A DNA stretch of 64,000 bases from contig CM072519.1 of NCBI GenBank assembly GCA_036898135.1, positions 42,919,339 through 42,983,338 of the forward strand, given 5' to 3'. Made by a program: the position numbers and the translations under genes. The stretch comes from Oncomelania hupensis (taxonomy: Eukaryota > Mollusca > Gastropoda > Littorinimorpha > Pomatiopsidae). This document shows, in pieces, positions 49,161 through 60,540 of the stretch (its first letter is position 1; every line of letters starts with the position of its first letter). The notes below the pieces were generated by a model. The model ran no database searches. It saw nothing but the letters and a program-made list of their open reading frames with translations, and was not told the origin of the DNA.

Positions 49161-50116
49161 CAAAGTACTTAAAAATGGGGACGAAATATGACCCATTGTC
49201 AGCACAACGTATGTGGCGTTTCGGGAAAGTCATGATAATACTGTGTACCCCCGGCTGTGCGAACGTGCGCGTGTGTGTATGTGTGTTCAATATTCACCTT
49301 TGTTTTGTAATATTGTTGGCAAAGAATGTCTTATGGTTGAATGATACTGATGTAGTTAAAATTGAGCTCATGTGTGCCATAATAGTTTCTTTATTATATA
49401 CTATTTATGCCATCTCCTGGAATTTGTGTTTGGCATCACAAGGAAATTTCTGAATGAGATAAAAAAAAAAGTTTTCGTGTTCGTAAATATGAGCCGAATT
49501 TGGCACATATGGGACACGTACAAGTACTGATCTTAAATATCACATCGAAACAGCTTCTCTAGACGCCGATGTTTGGTAAATTAACATAAATATAGTCTAA
49601 TACCGAAGACATTCTGATCACATTAACACATAGTCTTTCCCACTGTCCTTCTTCCTATCCTAATTCCTATCCTAATTCCTCACACTCCGCCAACTTCAAT
49701 CAGATCATTAACCGTCATTGGTGACCTAAAATTACCAAGTCTATGCACGATACAGGTCTTCGTCAGTTCCGGTGCGTCAAAAACAAGTTCATTTACCCCC
49801 CTTTATAAAAACCGCGTTGGTGTGAAATAAAACTGTTTAAAATCAATATGTTCTTAAATAAAACTGTAAAACTAGAAGGGCAAAGCCCATATGACTCACA
49901 TGTTCCTTATGGTAACTAGTAAAATTCTACTTGAAAATGAGTGCCAAGAAGAACTTAAACGGTGGCATTAAAATACAAGTTATTGCTGACTTTGATCTTG
50001 ACCTTGAGTTTACTTTGACTTCTGGCTCTATTAAATTGAATATATTGATTCACATTACAATGCATGTGAGTCAAGAATCAATGGTGTCTTAAATAAAAGT
50101 TGGGTTTATTTTACAG
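49161..50116. other. Unassigned AT-rich sequence
   Basis: No gene; TTAAATAAAACTGT-like phrases near 49850-50160 foreshadow the minisatellite. Confidence 0.5.
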
Positions 50117-50845
50117 TTCAATAGTTTCATAAATAAAACTGTTTACAAATCAATAGTTTTGTGTAGAAAAAGCAATAGTTTTGTGTAAAAAAATCAATAG
50201 TTTTGTGTAAAGAAAACCTAATAGTTTTGTGTAAAAAAATCAAGTTTTGTGTAAAAAAAATCAATAGTTTTGTGTAAAGAAAACCCAATAGTTTTGTGTA
50301 AAAAAGGTGGTGGTAAAGGTGGTCCCATAGCCTTGTGGCCGTAGGGGAGCGTGATGTTGGAGATCACACTTATCTTGGGCCAGCGTAATGAGGGTGATGC
50401 CCATCTCTCTCCCTCGCTGCTTTACCTTCCCCACCCTTAAGAGAGTAGGTACTCAATCACAGTTGAGTCAACTGGGGGAGTTGTTATTTGTCGCTTCACG
50501 GTTTGCGGTCACCCATCCATGTGCTAACCGTACTGGACGGTGCTTAACTTGCGACACAGTAGCGAGTGCTCCAACCACTGCGCTATCCGACAGTTTTGTG
50601 TAAAAAGAATCAATAGTTTTGTGTAAAAAAATCAATGGTTCTGTGTAAAATAAATCAATAGTTTTATGTAAAAAAATCAACAGTTTTGTGTTAAGAAATC
50701 ACTAGTTTTGTGTTAACAAATCACTAGTTTTGTGTAAAACAAAAATCACTAGTTTTGTGTAAAAAAATACACCTAGTTTTGTGTAAAAAAAATCACTAGT
50801 TTTGTGTTAAAAAATCACTAGTTTTGTGTTAAAAAATCAATAATT
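50117..50845. repeat. ~22-bp minisatellite (interrupted)
   Basis: The unit TCAATAGTTTTGTGTAAAAA with variable A-run occurs about 20 times. The array is interrupted at 50306-50589 by a SINE. The right part has the variant CACTAGTTTTGTGT. Confidence 0.92.
50306..50589 (-). mobile_element. SINE with tRNA-like and 5S rRNA-like segments
   Basis: Read on the minus strand: TCGGATAGCGCAGTGGTTGG resembles a tRNA A box. Then AAGTTAAGCACCGTCC, GTACGGTTAGCACATGG and ATGGGTGACCGC follow 5S rRNA internal promoter regions (A block, IE, C block) in the right order and spacing. The body ends in CTTTACCACCACC. Minisatellite units border both sides, so the insertion is later than the array. Confidence 0.75.
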
Positions 50846-51228
50846 TCCGAAATAAAACTTAAGTGGCACATTAAAGAACGAGGCCACCAATCGCTTCTAA
50901 TGCAAAGCGGTCTGATGTCTCCAAAGAGTGCACCATATACGCGTTTTCCTTACAATTAACATCTTTGTCTAGCCCCGTTTCCCTCCATGTCGCCACAGCG
51001 GGAGATGAAAGAACCTGACAACTGTGCTAGCCTGCACGCACTTTTTAGCTGCACGCAACGCAAAGCAATCACAAATCCGGTAACTGCTAAGGTCCAAGGA
51101 TCTTCCAGGTTCATGGGTTGATTTCCCAACTTCAAACGCCAAAGGGAATGGCGTGAGTCACAGAATCAGATCGAAGTCCGGACATGCTGACTTCTCTCAT
51201 TTTGATTGCTCCGCGGCGTTGATGCGTG

Positions 51229-51231
<3 letters not shown>
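50846..51231. other. Unassigned sequence
   Basis: No gene seen. Confidence 0.5.
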
Positions 51232-51312
<81 letters not shown>

Positions 51313-51423
51313 GAGGGAGAGAGAGAGAGAGAGAATTTACCTGCACCTATGAGTGTGAGTGTGTGTGTGTGTGTGTGTTTGTGTATGTGTGTGTGAGACT
51401 GTCTGTCTGTCTTCTGTCTGCCA

Positions 51424-51519
<96 letters not shown>

Positions 51520-51635
51520 CTCTCTATGCGCGCGCACGTCTGTGTCCTCAAGTGAACTAAATAATGTCAATGTTGAATTTCATCAATTAAACTATTTCAG
51601 ACTGCCTGTCGTTGTGATGGATGGATGCCGTTATT

Positions 51636-51713
<78 letters not shown>
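51232..51713. repeat. (GA)n, (GT)n, (TC)n and (TTTC)n cluster
   Basis: (GA)n at 51232-51334, (GT)n at 51355-51395, (TC)n at 51428-51488, (TTTC)n at 51489-51520 and (TC)n at 51638-51712. Confidence 0.96.
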
Positions 51714-51714
<1 letters not shown>

Positions 51715-51868
51715 GCACCTCTTTCAAACACACGCCATTTACAAGGAAAATCAGCTCTTTACGCAACTGAATACACACATTATGCGCACATGAATGCAAA
51801 GATGTGTCCTCCCAAAATGACAAGAAGAATTGGCCAGGAATTCAAACAAACAAGAGATCTAGAACAAC

Positions 51869-51872
51869 ATCG

Positions 51873-51962
<90 letters not shown>

Positions 51963-52065
51963 AGAACATCAACAATAACATAATAACTATCATCACTATT
52001 GAAATCATCTTCATCATCAGCAGCAGCAGAAGCAACAACAACAACAACAGCATTATCCTCCTCCT
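51869..52065. repeat. (CAT)n with CAG/CAA triplets
   Basis: A (CAT)n tract of about 90 bp (to 51962), then AAC/CAT/CAG triplets. Confidence 0.95.
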
Positions 52066-52330
52066 ATTTCTCCTCCTCTATCTCCTTATTGCACGATCTT
52101 TCCCTACAATACAAAGGTTTGAGTAAGGAATGCAAACAAACGGAGACATACAATATGAACGAGTCGTCGTTAGAAATGCAAGGCATTTGACACAGCAGAC
52201 TTTGTACTGGCATAGTGGAATACAACTGTCAACGATTGACTGGAACTCATTTTGGCACTAGGAACACCAGAGATGTACAGCGCCGGAGAATCAGCCAGGG
52301 CCCGAATTCTCAGTTTAGTCCTTGGTGCTG
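52066..52330. other. Unassigned sequence
   Basis: No gene seen. Confidence 0.5.
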
Positions 52331-52395
52331 TGGGTGGTGGTGGTGGTGGTGGTGGAGGTGATGATGATGGTGATAATGATGATGATAATGATGAC

Positions 52396-52449
<54 letters not shown>

Positions 52450-52450
52450 G
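52331..52450. repeat. (GGT)n and (GAT)n microsatellite
   Basis: Short GGT tract then long GAT tract. Confidence 0.95.
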
Positions 52451-52754
52451 ACTTGATACGCGCACAGCTTCACCGTTTAAATAAAAAAAATAAAAAAACA
52501 ACACGTCCTGTATTAAGAGATCCGAATTTTCGATTTTTTAAAACTGAATTCAAATAAAAGCACGGACTGATATAAACAGACATTCGCTATAAACCAAAAT
52601 CTGTTAAAAATCTTAAGTGCAAGTTGTAAAGCTGCCGTTTGCCTAATTTACTCAGGTATTATGTTGTTGTTGTTGATTTTATTGTCTTCATTCATCAAGA
52701 TGATAAGACCAAAAATAATAATAATAATAATAATAATAATTACAATAATAATAA
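52451..52754. other. Unassigned; ends in (AAT)n
   Basis: No gene; (AAT)n at 52712-52756 borders the next element. Confidence 0.6.
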
Positions 52755-52756
52755 TA

Positions 52757-53657
52757 CAGTACTCCTCGCTTAAGGTGACCCCCCCCCCCCCCGAGGGGCA
52801 CCCTAAACAGTCCTCTGATAAGATCAACTACCAGTAAAAAACTTGATCTTATACGAGGTGCTAAATATTTTTGTCCTGTTACAGTGTGTGTGTGTGGGTG
52901 TGGGTGTGGGTGTGTGAGTGTGTGTGTACATGTGTGCACGTTGGTGCGAGCGTATGCATGTATGCATTACTGTATATGTATTTTTTGTGCGCGTGTATGA
53001 TGCATAAGCACACACTCAAACGAACGGATGCAAGCATGCATACACATACACACACTCTCGCACACACACACAAACACATTGACATGCACGCACGCAAATG
53101 AGAATTAAAAAATAAAAAGTATGCACCAAGACAGTTGCTGGGTGTATTTGCAGAAAACCTTACACAAGTTTAACAAGTTGTTCATTTTGTCTATGACACG
53201 GCACATGCTTTTCGCTAGTGAATGAAGTCAATTCAGGGTAAGGTCCACTGTGGCAATACGTCCCGCTAGGAGGGGACACGGCAGATCACAGTTACACCTG
53301 TCTACACCACCCATGGGTCGCACTCTGTCAAAGTGGTTCCCGTGTGTATTGCAGAGTGTCGCATAACGCGGATGCTGGCTGGACGTGACAGGTGTTCTGG
53401 GATGGAATTCCATATCAAAACAGGAAGTGACCTCATAAATGATGTCATCTGTGACATCAATTTCTCTTAAGCAGTAGTCTCCTCCATTTGGGAACCAAAA
53501 CGGGGTTGACGTTATCCGAGGTTTTCCCTTATGCGAGATGACGCTAAGCGAGGAATTCTAAATGGTACAAAGAAGGTGTTTGGCCGGGACCAACAACCTG
53601 ATTGATCTTATCCGCCTTGTGACCTTAAATGGTAGTGACGTTAAAAGAGGAGTACTG
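52757..53657. mobile_element. 901-bp TA-flanked MITE
   Basis: Left end CAGTACTCCTCGCTTAAGG, right end AAAGAGGAGTACTG: an 11-bp perfect inverted repeat with imperfect extension. TA lies directly outside each end (52755-52756 and 53658-53659), typical of Tc1/mariner-like elements. Subterminal repeats (GATAAGATCAA at 52818 and GATCTTATCC near 53605, TGCGAGATGACGCTAAGCGA at 53533) echo the ends. It includes a C-run and a (GT)n tract; no transposase. It sits within (AAT)n. Confidence 0.82.
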
Positions 53658-53701
53658 TAATAATAATAATAAGAATAATGTTTAAAAAAAAAATTAAACG
53701 A

Positions 53702-56596
53702 TTATATTAATCTTGCAACAGGTGAATCAAAGATTATTTTCGCTAAGGTAATACACAAAGCATAATTAATTTCTTTTAAGGAAGTTTTGTCGTTCATCTC
53801 CAGCGGTAAAATAGGGGCAACAGTAGAGCATGCAAACAACATGTGTTCTAAAGACAAAGGTCTGCCACAGGCACATAAAACATTTTTACAATATTTCGGT
53901 CTTATTGCATTAAGCCATATTCGATTTGCCATTGAGGAAATAGCTCTTGAGACTTTACTCTGCTCTTCAAAATGTGTGTCAAATATAATTTGTCTAAGTA
54001 AACTATGTTCAATATGATGTTGTATTTCTTTAGGGGATTTCTTCAATGCAATAACCTTGGAGTTCAAATTTGAGTCACCCTGTTTTGCCCCCCTATCTGC
54101 CCAGTCATTATATAGAAACCCACTATGTGACGGTATCCAGCAGAAACTTACATCTGTTCCGTTAACAATTAAATTGTTGATTACATGCTTTATTTCAATA
54201 ATAATTTCTTTTCTTTCCTTAGACTTGTTTGATTGCAATGCCTCCAGGACGGTCATTGAATCTACACACACAACAATTTGCAAAATATTTGTAGACAGAC
54301 TTTCAATTTTGCTTAGAGCCATTAAAACTGCTATTAATTCTGCAGTGAAAATCGAAATCCCCTTACCTAAATAAAAAGATTTTTTTATATTTAATTCTGG
54401 TATTACATATGCCGCTCCTGCATCGGATGATTCTAGCACAGAACCATCTGTATAAATTTTTAAATGTTGATAATATTTGCTTTCCAGGTGTAATCGAGCC
54501 TTTGTGGCCAGAATGGCTGCATTATTAGATTTATTTTCTGTACAATAATGAATATCAAAATAGGCTGTTTTAAGTTCCCACGGTGGTAATGGCGACGTAC
54601 AGGAAATTGGATCTAGAACTACGAAGTCTTCTTGAACAGTTTGCATAAGATCTTTTGTATATGTTGCAATTGTTTCAAAAGAAGAAACTTTTTTTGCATG
54701 TTTAGGGAAGTCTGTGTCTGATCTTAACAATATCTCTTCTTTGTTGTAATTCAGGACTGCTTTTGCTCTCACAATGTACTTTGCGCAAGCCAATTTTCTC
54801 CAATGAAGTAAGGGCATTATCCCTGCTAATGTAGAGACTTTTTCAGTACGTGTGTGGACTGATACTCCTAAAGCTAATTTTATGGCTTTGCTATCTAGGC
54901 TTTGTAACGTTTTTAAATACGATTTCGGAGCCGAAAAGTAAACCTCTTGCCCATACGTTAACTTAGATCTAATCATAGAACAAGCTAGATGTATTAATGT
55001 TTTTGAGTCCTGTCCCCATGGTTTCCTACTGATTATTTTTAGAAGATTGTAAATTTTAAGTGCTTTTTGAGTGAGATAATCGATGTGTCTTTTCCAGTTC
55101 AATTTTGTTGTAAGATAAACTCCAAGAAATTTTACTTCTTTCACATACTTAAGTTCAGTGTTGTCAATCACGATTTTAGGAAGCAATCTAGGCTCTTGTC
55201 CATTACTAAACAATATTAAATTAGTTTTTTCTTTTGAAAGTTCTAACCCATTTTTAATCATAAAAGTACTGATTAAATTTATTTCTCGTTGGTAACAATT
55301 TGTCACGTGTTTAATTTCAAAAAGGGACGTTTTTCTTTTTAGATTAACATTCATCCATAGTGCTATATCATCAGCGTATTGAGCAAGAGAAACATTTGTG
55401 CCTATCACTTTAGGTAGATCATGAATTAATATATTGAACAATACAGGTGAGATTATTGCCCCCTGAGGAATTCCTATATCAGTGTTTTGACTAGATGAAT
55501 AAGAATTACCTACTTTAACCTTTATCTTCCTATTAGAAAGAAGACTTTTAATGTAAGTGTACATGTTACCTGAAATTCCTATACTTTTTAACTTGTACAA
55601 TAAACGAGTATGCCACACTCTATCGTACGCTTTATTGATGTCAAAAAAAGTAGCTAATACCCCTTTTCGTCTGGCAAATTGTTTCTTTATATTCGTTGTA
55701 AGCTTCACAAGATGATCAGTAGTTGATCTTCCCTTTTGAAAACCAGCTTGGTTAATTGGAATTACACTTGTTTTATTACAAAAATGCAATAATCTTTCCA
55801 GTACTATCTTTTCCATAACTTTACATGCGTGAGAGGTTAAGGCAATAGGCCTATAACTAGAAACTACAGCACGCGGCTTACCTGATTTTAGAATGGGGAT
55901 TATCAGAGAGGAATTCCAGAATTCGGGTAAATTTCCAGACATCCAAGCCTTTTGTATTATAATATGTAGTACATTCAGCCATTGTTCAGGCAGATGTGAA
56001 AGTATTTTATACGAAATACCATCTAAACCAACTGCTGAATTTTTTCGACTAAGTTCCAAAATGACATTTTGTAATTCTTTTAAGGTAATTTCAGAATTAA
56101 AGTACATATTGTTATCAGGTGGTGGCGGCTCATACTTTGTACTCTTTTCTTCTCGTTCTCTTTCTTCTTTAATGTCAGAAGGGGGACTTGATGAATGACT
56201 TATTGGAACAAAATGTTTTACAAATGCTTCTGATTTTTCTTGGGGTGTTGGAAAATTATTGCTATCTATCTTCAGAGGACACTGGGGGAGTCTATACCCG
56301 TGTTGCATTTCAGAGAATTTTTTCCATACTTTTGATGAATCCTTACAACTAGTTATTTCAGAATTGCAGTAGTTTGACCAGAAAGCTTGTTTCTCTGAAG
56401 CAATTACTTTGTTGCAATTAATTTTAGCTATTTTCATCTCTATAAAAGATTGTGAAGTACGATTTTTTAACCAAGTTTTATAAGCCCCCTTTTTTTCATC
56501 TAATGCTTTTTTGCAAATATCATTCCACCATATATTACCAGCTCGAACTTTTTTTATTGTATGCACGTTTTTTGGGTATAGATTTTGAAGCTGCAT
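53702..56596 (-). pseudogene. LINE reverse transcriptase and RNase H
   Basis: A 964-codon uninterrupted frame. RT: SYRPIALTSHACKVMEKIV, NQAGFQKGRSTTDHLVKL, FFDINKAYDRVWHTRLLY, IPQGAIISPVLFNILIHDLP and the active site QYADDIALW near residue 407. LTYGQEVYFSAP matches the region holding the stop in the other LINE. RNase H: KIYTDGSVLE near residue 713, FTAELIAVLMAL, VCVDSMTVLEAL, NDWADRGAK, giving the D-E-D-D set. The C-terminus has CACGRPLSLEHMLFAC. The start codon at 56596 is only where the frame opens; the real protein began upstream in the endonuclease frame. Confidence 0.92.
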
Positions 56597-57328
56597 TATG
56601 TATATCTTTTACAAATGTATTATATGCAACATTTATATCATCGTCATTAACGAAATTTGTATCATATGATAATAAAGCGTTTTGAAAATCTTGCCAATTT
56701 GCTCGGCTATAAATATATTTTGGCACTGGATCCTCTGCAATATCAAATTCAACACTGCTGTCACATATTATTATCAATGGCAAATGATCACTGCCTAATG
56801 AATCAGATTCCACTTCCCACATACAGTCCGAATAAAGATCTGGAGTGGTAAAAGTTAAGTCTAAAGCGGAAGGCCGATGTGTTGATACATCCGGAATCCG
56901 AGTAATACGACCATCATTTAAAATCAACAAATTAGAATCGATGACGTTGTTACAAAAATTATTATTTGTACATGAATTGCAACCTTTATCCCATAAAGGA
57001 GAATGTGTGTTAAAGTCACCACACACAAACCATGACTCAGATGAGTCAAAACTTTTCAGCCAGTCAGTGTTTGTGTTGTTTGTGCCTTTTGGAAAATAAA
57101 CACTTAAAATGTTAACACATGTATCTTTGTTAAGTTTCACTTTGATTGCTGCCGAATGAACATCTTGATGTTGAATAAAGGATGTTGATTGAATGTTATA
57201 CTCCAAATCATGACGGATATACACCGCAGCTTGAACTTTATTAGTGTCAGTGTTTATAACAGGTGGGTAGTAAAAACCCTTCAGTTTAGGCAACTTTCTG
57301 TTGCTAACGTTCAAAGACTGTAAAGCTC
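56535..57328 (-). pseudogene. LINE endonuclease (APE-like) domain, 5'-truncated
   Basis: The frame 57314-56535 contains KLPKLKGFYYPPVI, CGDFNTHSPLWD (catalytic Asp), RPSALDLTFTT and LGSDHLPLII (Asp-His). Just upstream, LQSLNV is still readable with Ser at the place of the expected Glu, as in the other LINE. The first ~30 residues are lost. It ends at the T7 run (A7 on the coding strand, about 56548-56554), after which the frame shifts to the RT. Confidence 0.88.
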
Positions 57329-57330
57329 AG

Positions 57331-57636
57331 TTATTACCATTATGCCTGATCCACAGTTTCAAAGTCCTCCAAACAAAAAAAAAAAAACAGCCCTCCAAGG
57401 CCAGAACTTCTATGCCTCAAGTTCAGTCCTTTGCTCTTCAATCTAGTAAGCAACAGTATCATAGTTTGCGCTTAGTCCTATCACATCTGACTGTTTGCAT
57501 TTATGCCTACGCTACTCGGACAAACTTCAGACGGAAGCGAAGAGAAGATGAGATGACAAAACTAGCTCAAGATGAATTTAGTACATTTATGAAAGATCGT
57601 TAGTATTGAAACAGGTTCTCGTACCTCTAGGTTCTT
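57331..57636. other. Unassigned sequence
   Basis: A plus-strand frame (57301-57603) exists but has no recognisable family and crosses the LINE edge. Confidence 0.45.
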
Positions 57637-57752
57637 TATCCTATCCTATTCTATCCTATCCTGTAACTCGAAAGTCGTTGGGGCACCACAGATGATCGTT
57701 TAACCGGCGTACTCCCATCTTTCAGTTCTCTGTCCTCAGCATCCCTCATGGG
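57637..57752 (-). mobile_element. LINE 3' end with (TCCTA)n tail, very short copy
   Basis: CTATCCTATTCTATCC tail, then CCACAGATGATCGTTTAACC and CTGTCCTCAGCATCC as at 16276 and 39550. About 115 bp in all. Confidence 0.85.
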
Positions 57753-58108
57753 TTCCTTTTAGCTCTTAGTAAAATGTAAGCTTACATCGTTTGGCACATA
57801 GAGCAAGCAGCTGCGGATGAGCATATTTAGGTCAGGCAAATAAAATATTGCTTGCGCGGAGGTTTAGCTGAAGGTGAAGTAGGGGTCGAATTCATGGCCC
57901 GTTAAATTATAGGCGATGGTTAACGTTACCAACGTTGGTTTTGTAACCAACAATGGTATCGTTAACCATCGTTTAGCAGATCGCTATTCATGAGCGAGTG
58001 TCCACCCATTGGTACTTAACCAAGGCTATTTTTGGGCTGTGCGGGAATATCCGTAAGGGGGCATTATTCAAGCAGCTGTTTTCCTTCTATCGTCAACAAA
58101 ATATAAAA

Positions 58109-58493
58109 ATGGCTGTGGCAATGGCAAAGAGAAAAGCAAACTGTTCGTACACTGAAACTAATGTTCTCCTTGAGAACGTTATAGAATTTAAACATATACT
58201 GATGGCAAGTTTATCAACTGATATCACGAACCGCCTGAAAAACGACTGCTGGAAAAAAAATCGCCGAAAGAGTGACTGCAGTTGGTAGTGCGAACCGAAC
58301 AGCCGAAGACGTGAGGGAGAAGTTTTATAACCTTAAAAAAGACTATCGGAATCGTGCAGCCGCACGATTAAAGTCTGGCAATGGTGGCGTGATTAGCAAG
58401 CCTACCGACAGCATGCTGGATATCATAGTGAGCAAGGAGAGCGAGCTTTTTGTTGGGGTGAAAGGGGAGAAATCACTTTTAATCACTTTGTAG
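58109..58493 (+). pseudogene. Myb/SANT-like DNA-binding protein of Harbinger element
   Basis: Start MAVAMAKRKANCSYTETNVL. The domain shows the trihelix pattern of Myb/SANT-like proteins (similar to NAIF1/MSANTD): ETNVLLENVIEFKHIL, then RLKNDCWKK, then, after a one-base slip in the 8-A run 58253-58260, RTAEDVREKFYNLKKDYRNR. In Harbinger elements this partner carries the transposase to the nucleus and transposon ends (known from the family). C-terminal part truncated at 58493. Inactive because of the slip, unless the slip is an assembly error. Confidence 0.8.
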
Positions 58494-58716
58494 TTTGTAA
58501 TGTTACATATTGTTTTTAGACTGAGGTGTCAATTTCTGCCGTTTCTGGGTAGTTTTGAACTTGAAATGTTGTCTTTATTTCGTAGGGTTGCATTACCCTA
58601 CGAGTATAAACTATACAGATACACAATAAGCCTACACATCACCAGTCAAAATCCAACAACAATATTTTAATAATAATAATAATCATATTAACCCGTTTTA
58701 TTAATATGACAGATTA

Positions 58717-58968
58717 TTAAAGGTGCCAGAGGCATAAAAACGAAGAGTGAGACACATGTAAAAGTGGTGACAAAACGCCTTGCCGATCACACAGTTTCAG
58801 TCTGTCTACCGCGTTCGTTAACGTGATGATGTCATGCCGACGAAAACGAAATTTTTATACCAGTTCCACATCATCAAATTTGTCAAGTGGATTACTTCTG
58901 TCGCGAAATACTCTCTTTCTCCTCGGAGCTCGTCTCTGTCGAAGTTGCCACCAAACGATGGCCGCCAT
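58717..58968 (-). pseudogene. Harbinger transposase N-terminal remnant
   Basis: From ATG at 58968 the minus strand encodes MAAIVWWQLRQRRAPRRKRV, then FRDRSNPLDKFDDVEL. After a one-base shift it continues FRFRRHDIITLTNAVDRLKL up to a TAA at 58717-58719. This resembles the start of HARBI1-like transposases; the DDE nuclease domain is absent. The gene converges on the Myb-like gene. Confidence 0.72.
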
Positions 58969-59146
58969 TTTTAACCAGTGTTCCATTGGTTATCGGGTGG
59001 TCCCCCCTCCGTAAAAGTAACCATGGTTAGCAACCGTCGTTAACTCTGCTAAGGCCTCATGAATTTAAAATTTCCAGCTTAACCAATGTCGTTAATTTTA
59101 CCAACATTGGTTAAGCCTTAACCAACGGTCATGAATACCACCCCTG

Positions 59147-59454
59147 GTCTCTTTGGGTCTATGACGAAACAAAATATTTTGTCTGGAGAAATCTACTGCC
59201 AGTAACTTAGCTGCTGAGAATGCAACTACACAATAGCGTAACAGTCAACAAATTACTACTACAACATCCAGACATTTATCAAGTAGGAAAAAAACGGGTT
59301 GTAACGATATGCTGAGTTTGCAACGAGGGGAGGGTGAGAGAAGGGGGAGGGGGAGTACTAGGGGACCTGGGTAGGGGGGGTGGGGTGAGGGGGTTTGAAG
59401 GCAAATAATAATATTTCTGACGTGGGCCGGGTAAATTGCACGACTGTTCAACAA

Positions 59455-59455
<1 letters not shown>
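59147..59455. other. Unassigned; G-rich 59320-59395
   Basis: No gene; many GGG runs on the plus strand. Confidence 0.5.
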
Positions 59456-59543
<88 letters not shown>

Positions 59544-59566
59544 TCTCTCTCTCTCTCTCTCCCCCT

Positions 59567-59630
<64 letters not shown>
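59456..59630. repeat. (TC)n microsatellite
   Basis: About 175 bp of TC with short CCCTCC interruptions. Confidence 0.97.
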
Positions 59631-60374
59631 GTACACATGTACTATATTGAGGAACCTAGCATAGACGCAAATGATGACATTCTAGTACGTATATGTGAGA
59701 AATAGGGCCGGGGGTCAAACTTGCCAACCGCCATCATGCAGACCTTCGTAAATGGAGCTTCTGAATGATCTATAAGAAACTATTTTTCTCCAAATGTGTA
59801 TGTTGTTGGGGATTTTTCTTTTCATTGGGTTTTCCTACTTGTTGGAAAATGTTTTTTTTTTACTAGTGTGTGAACTGGTGTCACGAATAGTTGGATCTGG
59901 GTTGTTTTTTTTTCTTTCTTGTCAAGTCTTTTTTATTTGCTTGCGTATCAATTAATATTTTGTCGTTTTATTGCTGTCATGTACTGCAATGCTCCGTATG
60001 TTATTTCATGCTGTTCCTGCTGTCTTTAATATATTGTATACCTCCGAACCGCAAACTCCTCTTTGTCTGGATTAGGAGAATATAGTTCAATATATTGTTG
60101 ATGTGTTGTATGTTGTAAAAGAACAAAGTTCCAAAGTTTCAAGAAACTAAGATTTAAACGACATGTTTAAATGACACTCTTTCCTTCACAAAACTCATTA
60201 TTTGCATCTACTTTTTGGGGAGAGGGTAAGGCAGGGCTGGGGGGTTATGGAGGGGGGTGGGGGGGAAGGGAATTTTTCCGATTTATTCGTCACCCAAGCG
60301 GATGAAATTCGGATTGCCGTCTCAGCAAAGGCGCCGCAGCCACAAAAGCAGCGCTAACAGAACAAGGCGAAAAT
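59631..60374. other. Unassigned sequence
   Basis: T-rich DNA and a short G-rich block at 60230-60265; no gene. Confidence 0.5.
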
Positions 60375-60540
60375 AAAACCTGAGTGCATGCTGGGTGTAT
60401 ATATGTTTCTAGCACTCAGCCGTCTATGACATCAACGCCAGGATCTTTAAAGCTTCATATTTTTTTTAAAGTCCGTGCTATGGAATATATGTGTGCTCAG
60501 ATTAGGCCTCGGTTTATACTCTCATTTGAGAGAGTAATCA
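60375..60540 (-). mobile_element. SINE-like repeat, family B, copy 3 (partial)
   Basis: GCACTCAGCCGTCTATGACA, CCAGGATCTTTAAAG and GGCCTCGGTTTATACTCTCA match the right half of 41650-41967, with a ~20-bp insertion at 60448-60470 that duplicates AAAG. Confidence 0.75.

Larger units (their letters stand above)
53660..57330 (-). mobile_element. LINE, APE-RT-RNaseH type, 5'-truncated
   Basis: A second, AT-richer member of the same broad group as the 24.7-32.8 kb element. The 3' end is at left: the coding stop at 53702 is followed by a short tail that merges into (AAT)n beside the MITE. The 5' side stops near 57330 within the endonuclease, with no ORF1. One frameshift at a 7-A run separates the endonuclease from the RT frame. 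Confidence 0.88.
57881..59146. mobile_element. PIF/Harbinger DNA transposon, deletion derivative
   Basis: Left end AGGGGTCGAATTCATGGCCC and right end (reverse complement) AGGGGTGGTATTCATGACCG form an imperfect TIR of about 22 bp. Subterminal TTAACCA/TGGTTAA repeats are dense on both sides. Inside are a Myb/SANT-like gene on plus and the N-terminus of a Harbinger transposase on minus, converging. This two-gene set is diagnostic for the superfamily. The 1266-bp length shows that most of the transposase is deleted. The target duplication could not be defined. Confidence 0.82.

Noticed and set aside
50400..50589. 5S rRNA gene
   Set aside because: Only the internal promoter-like part matches; the rest of a 5S gene is absent.
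57301..57603. Plus-strand ORF of 100 codons
   Set aside because: Crosses the LINE edge and has no recognisable family or start context.
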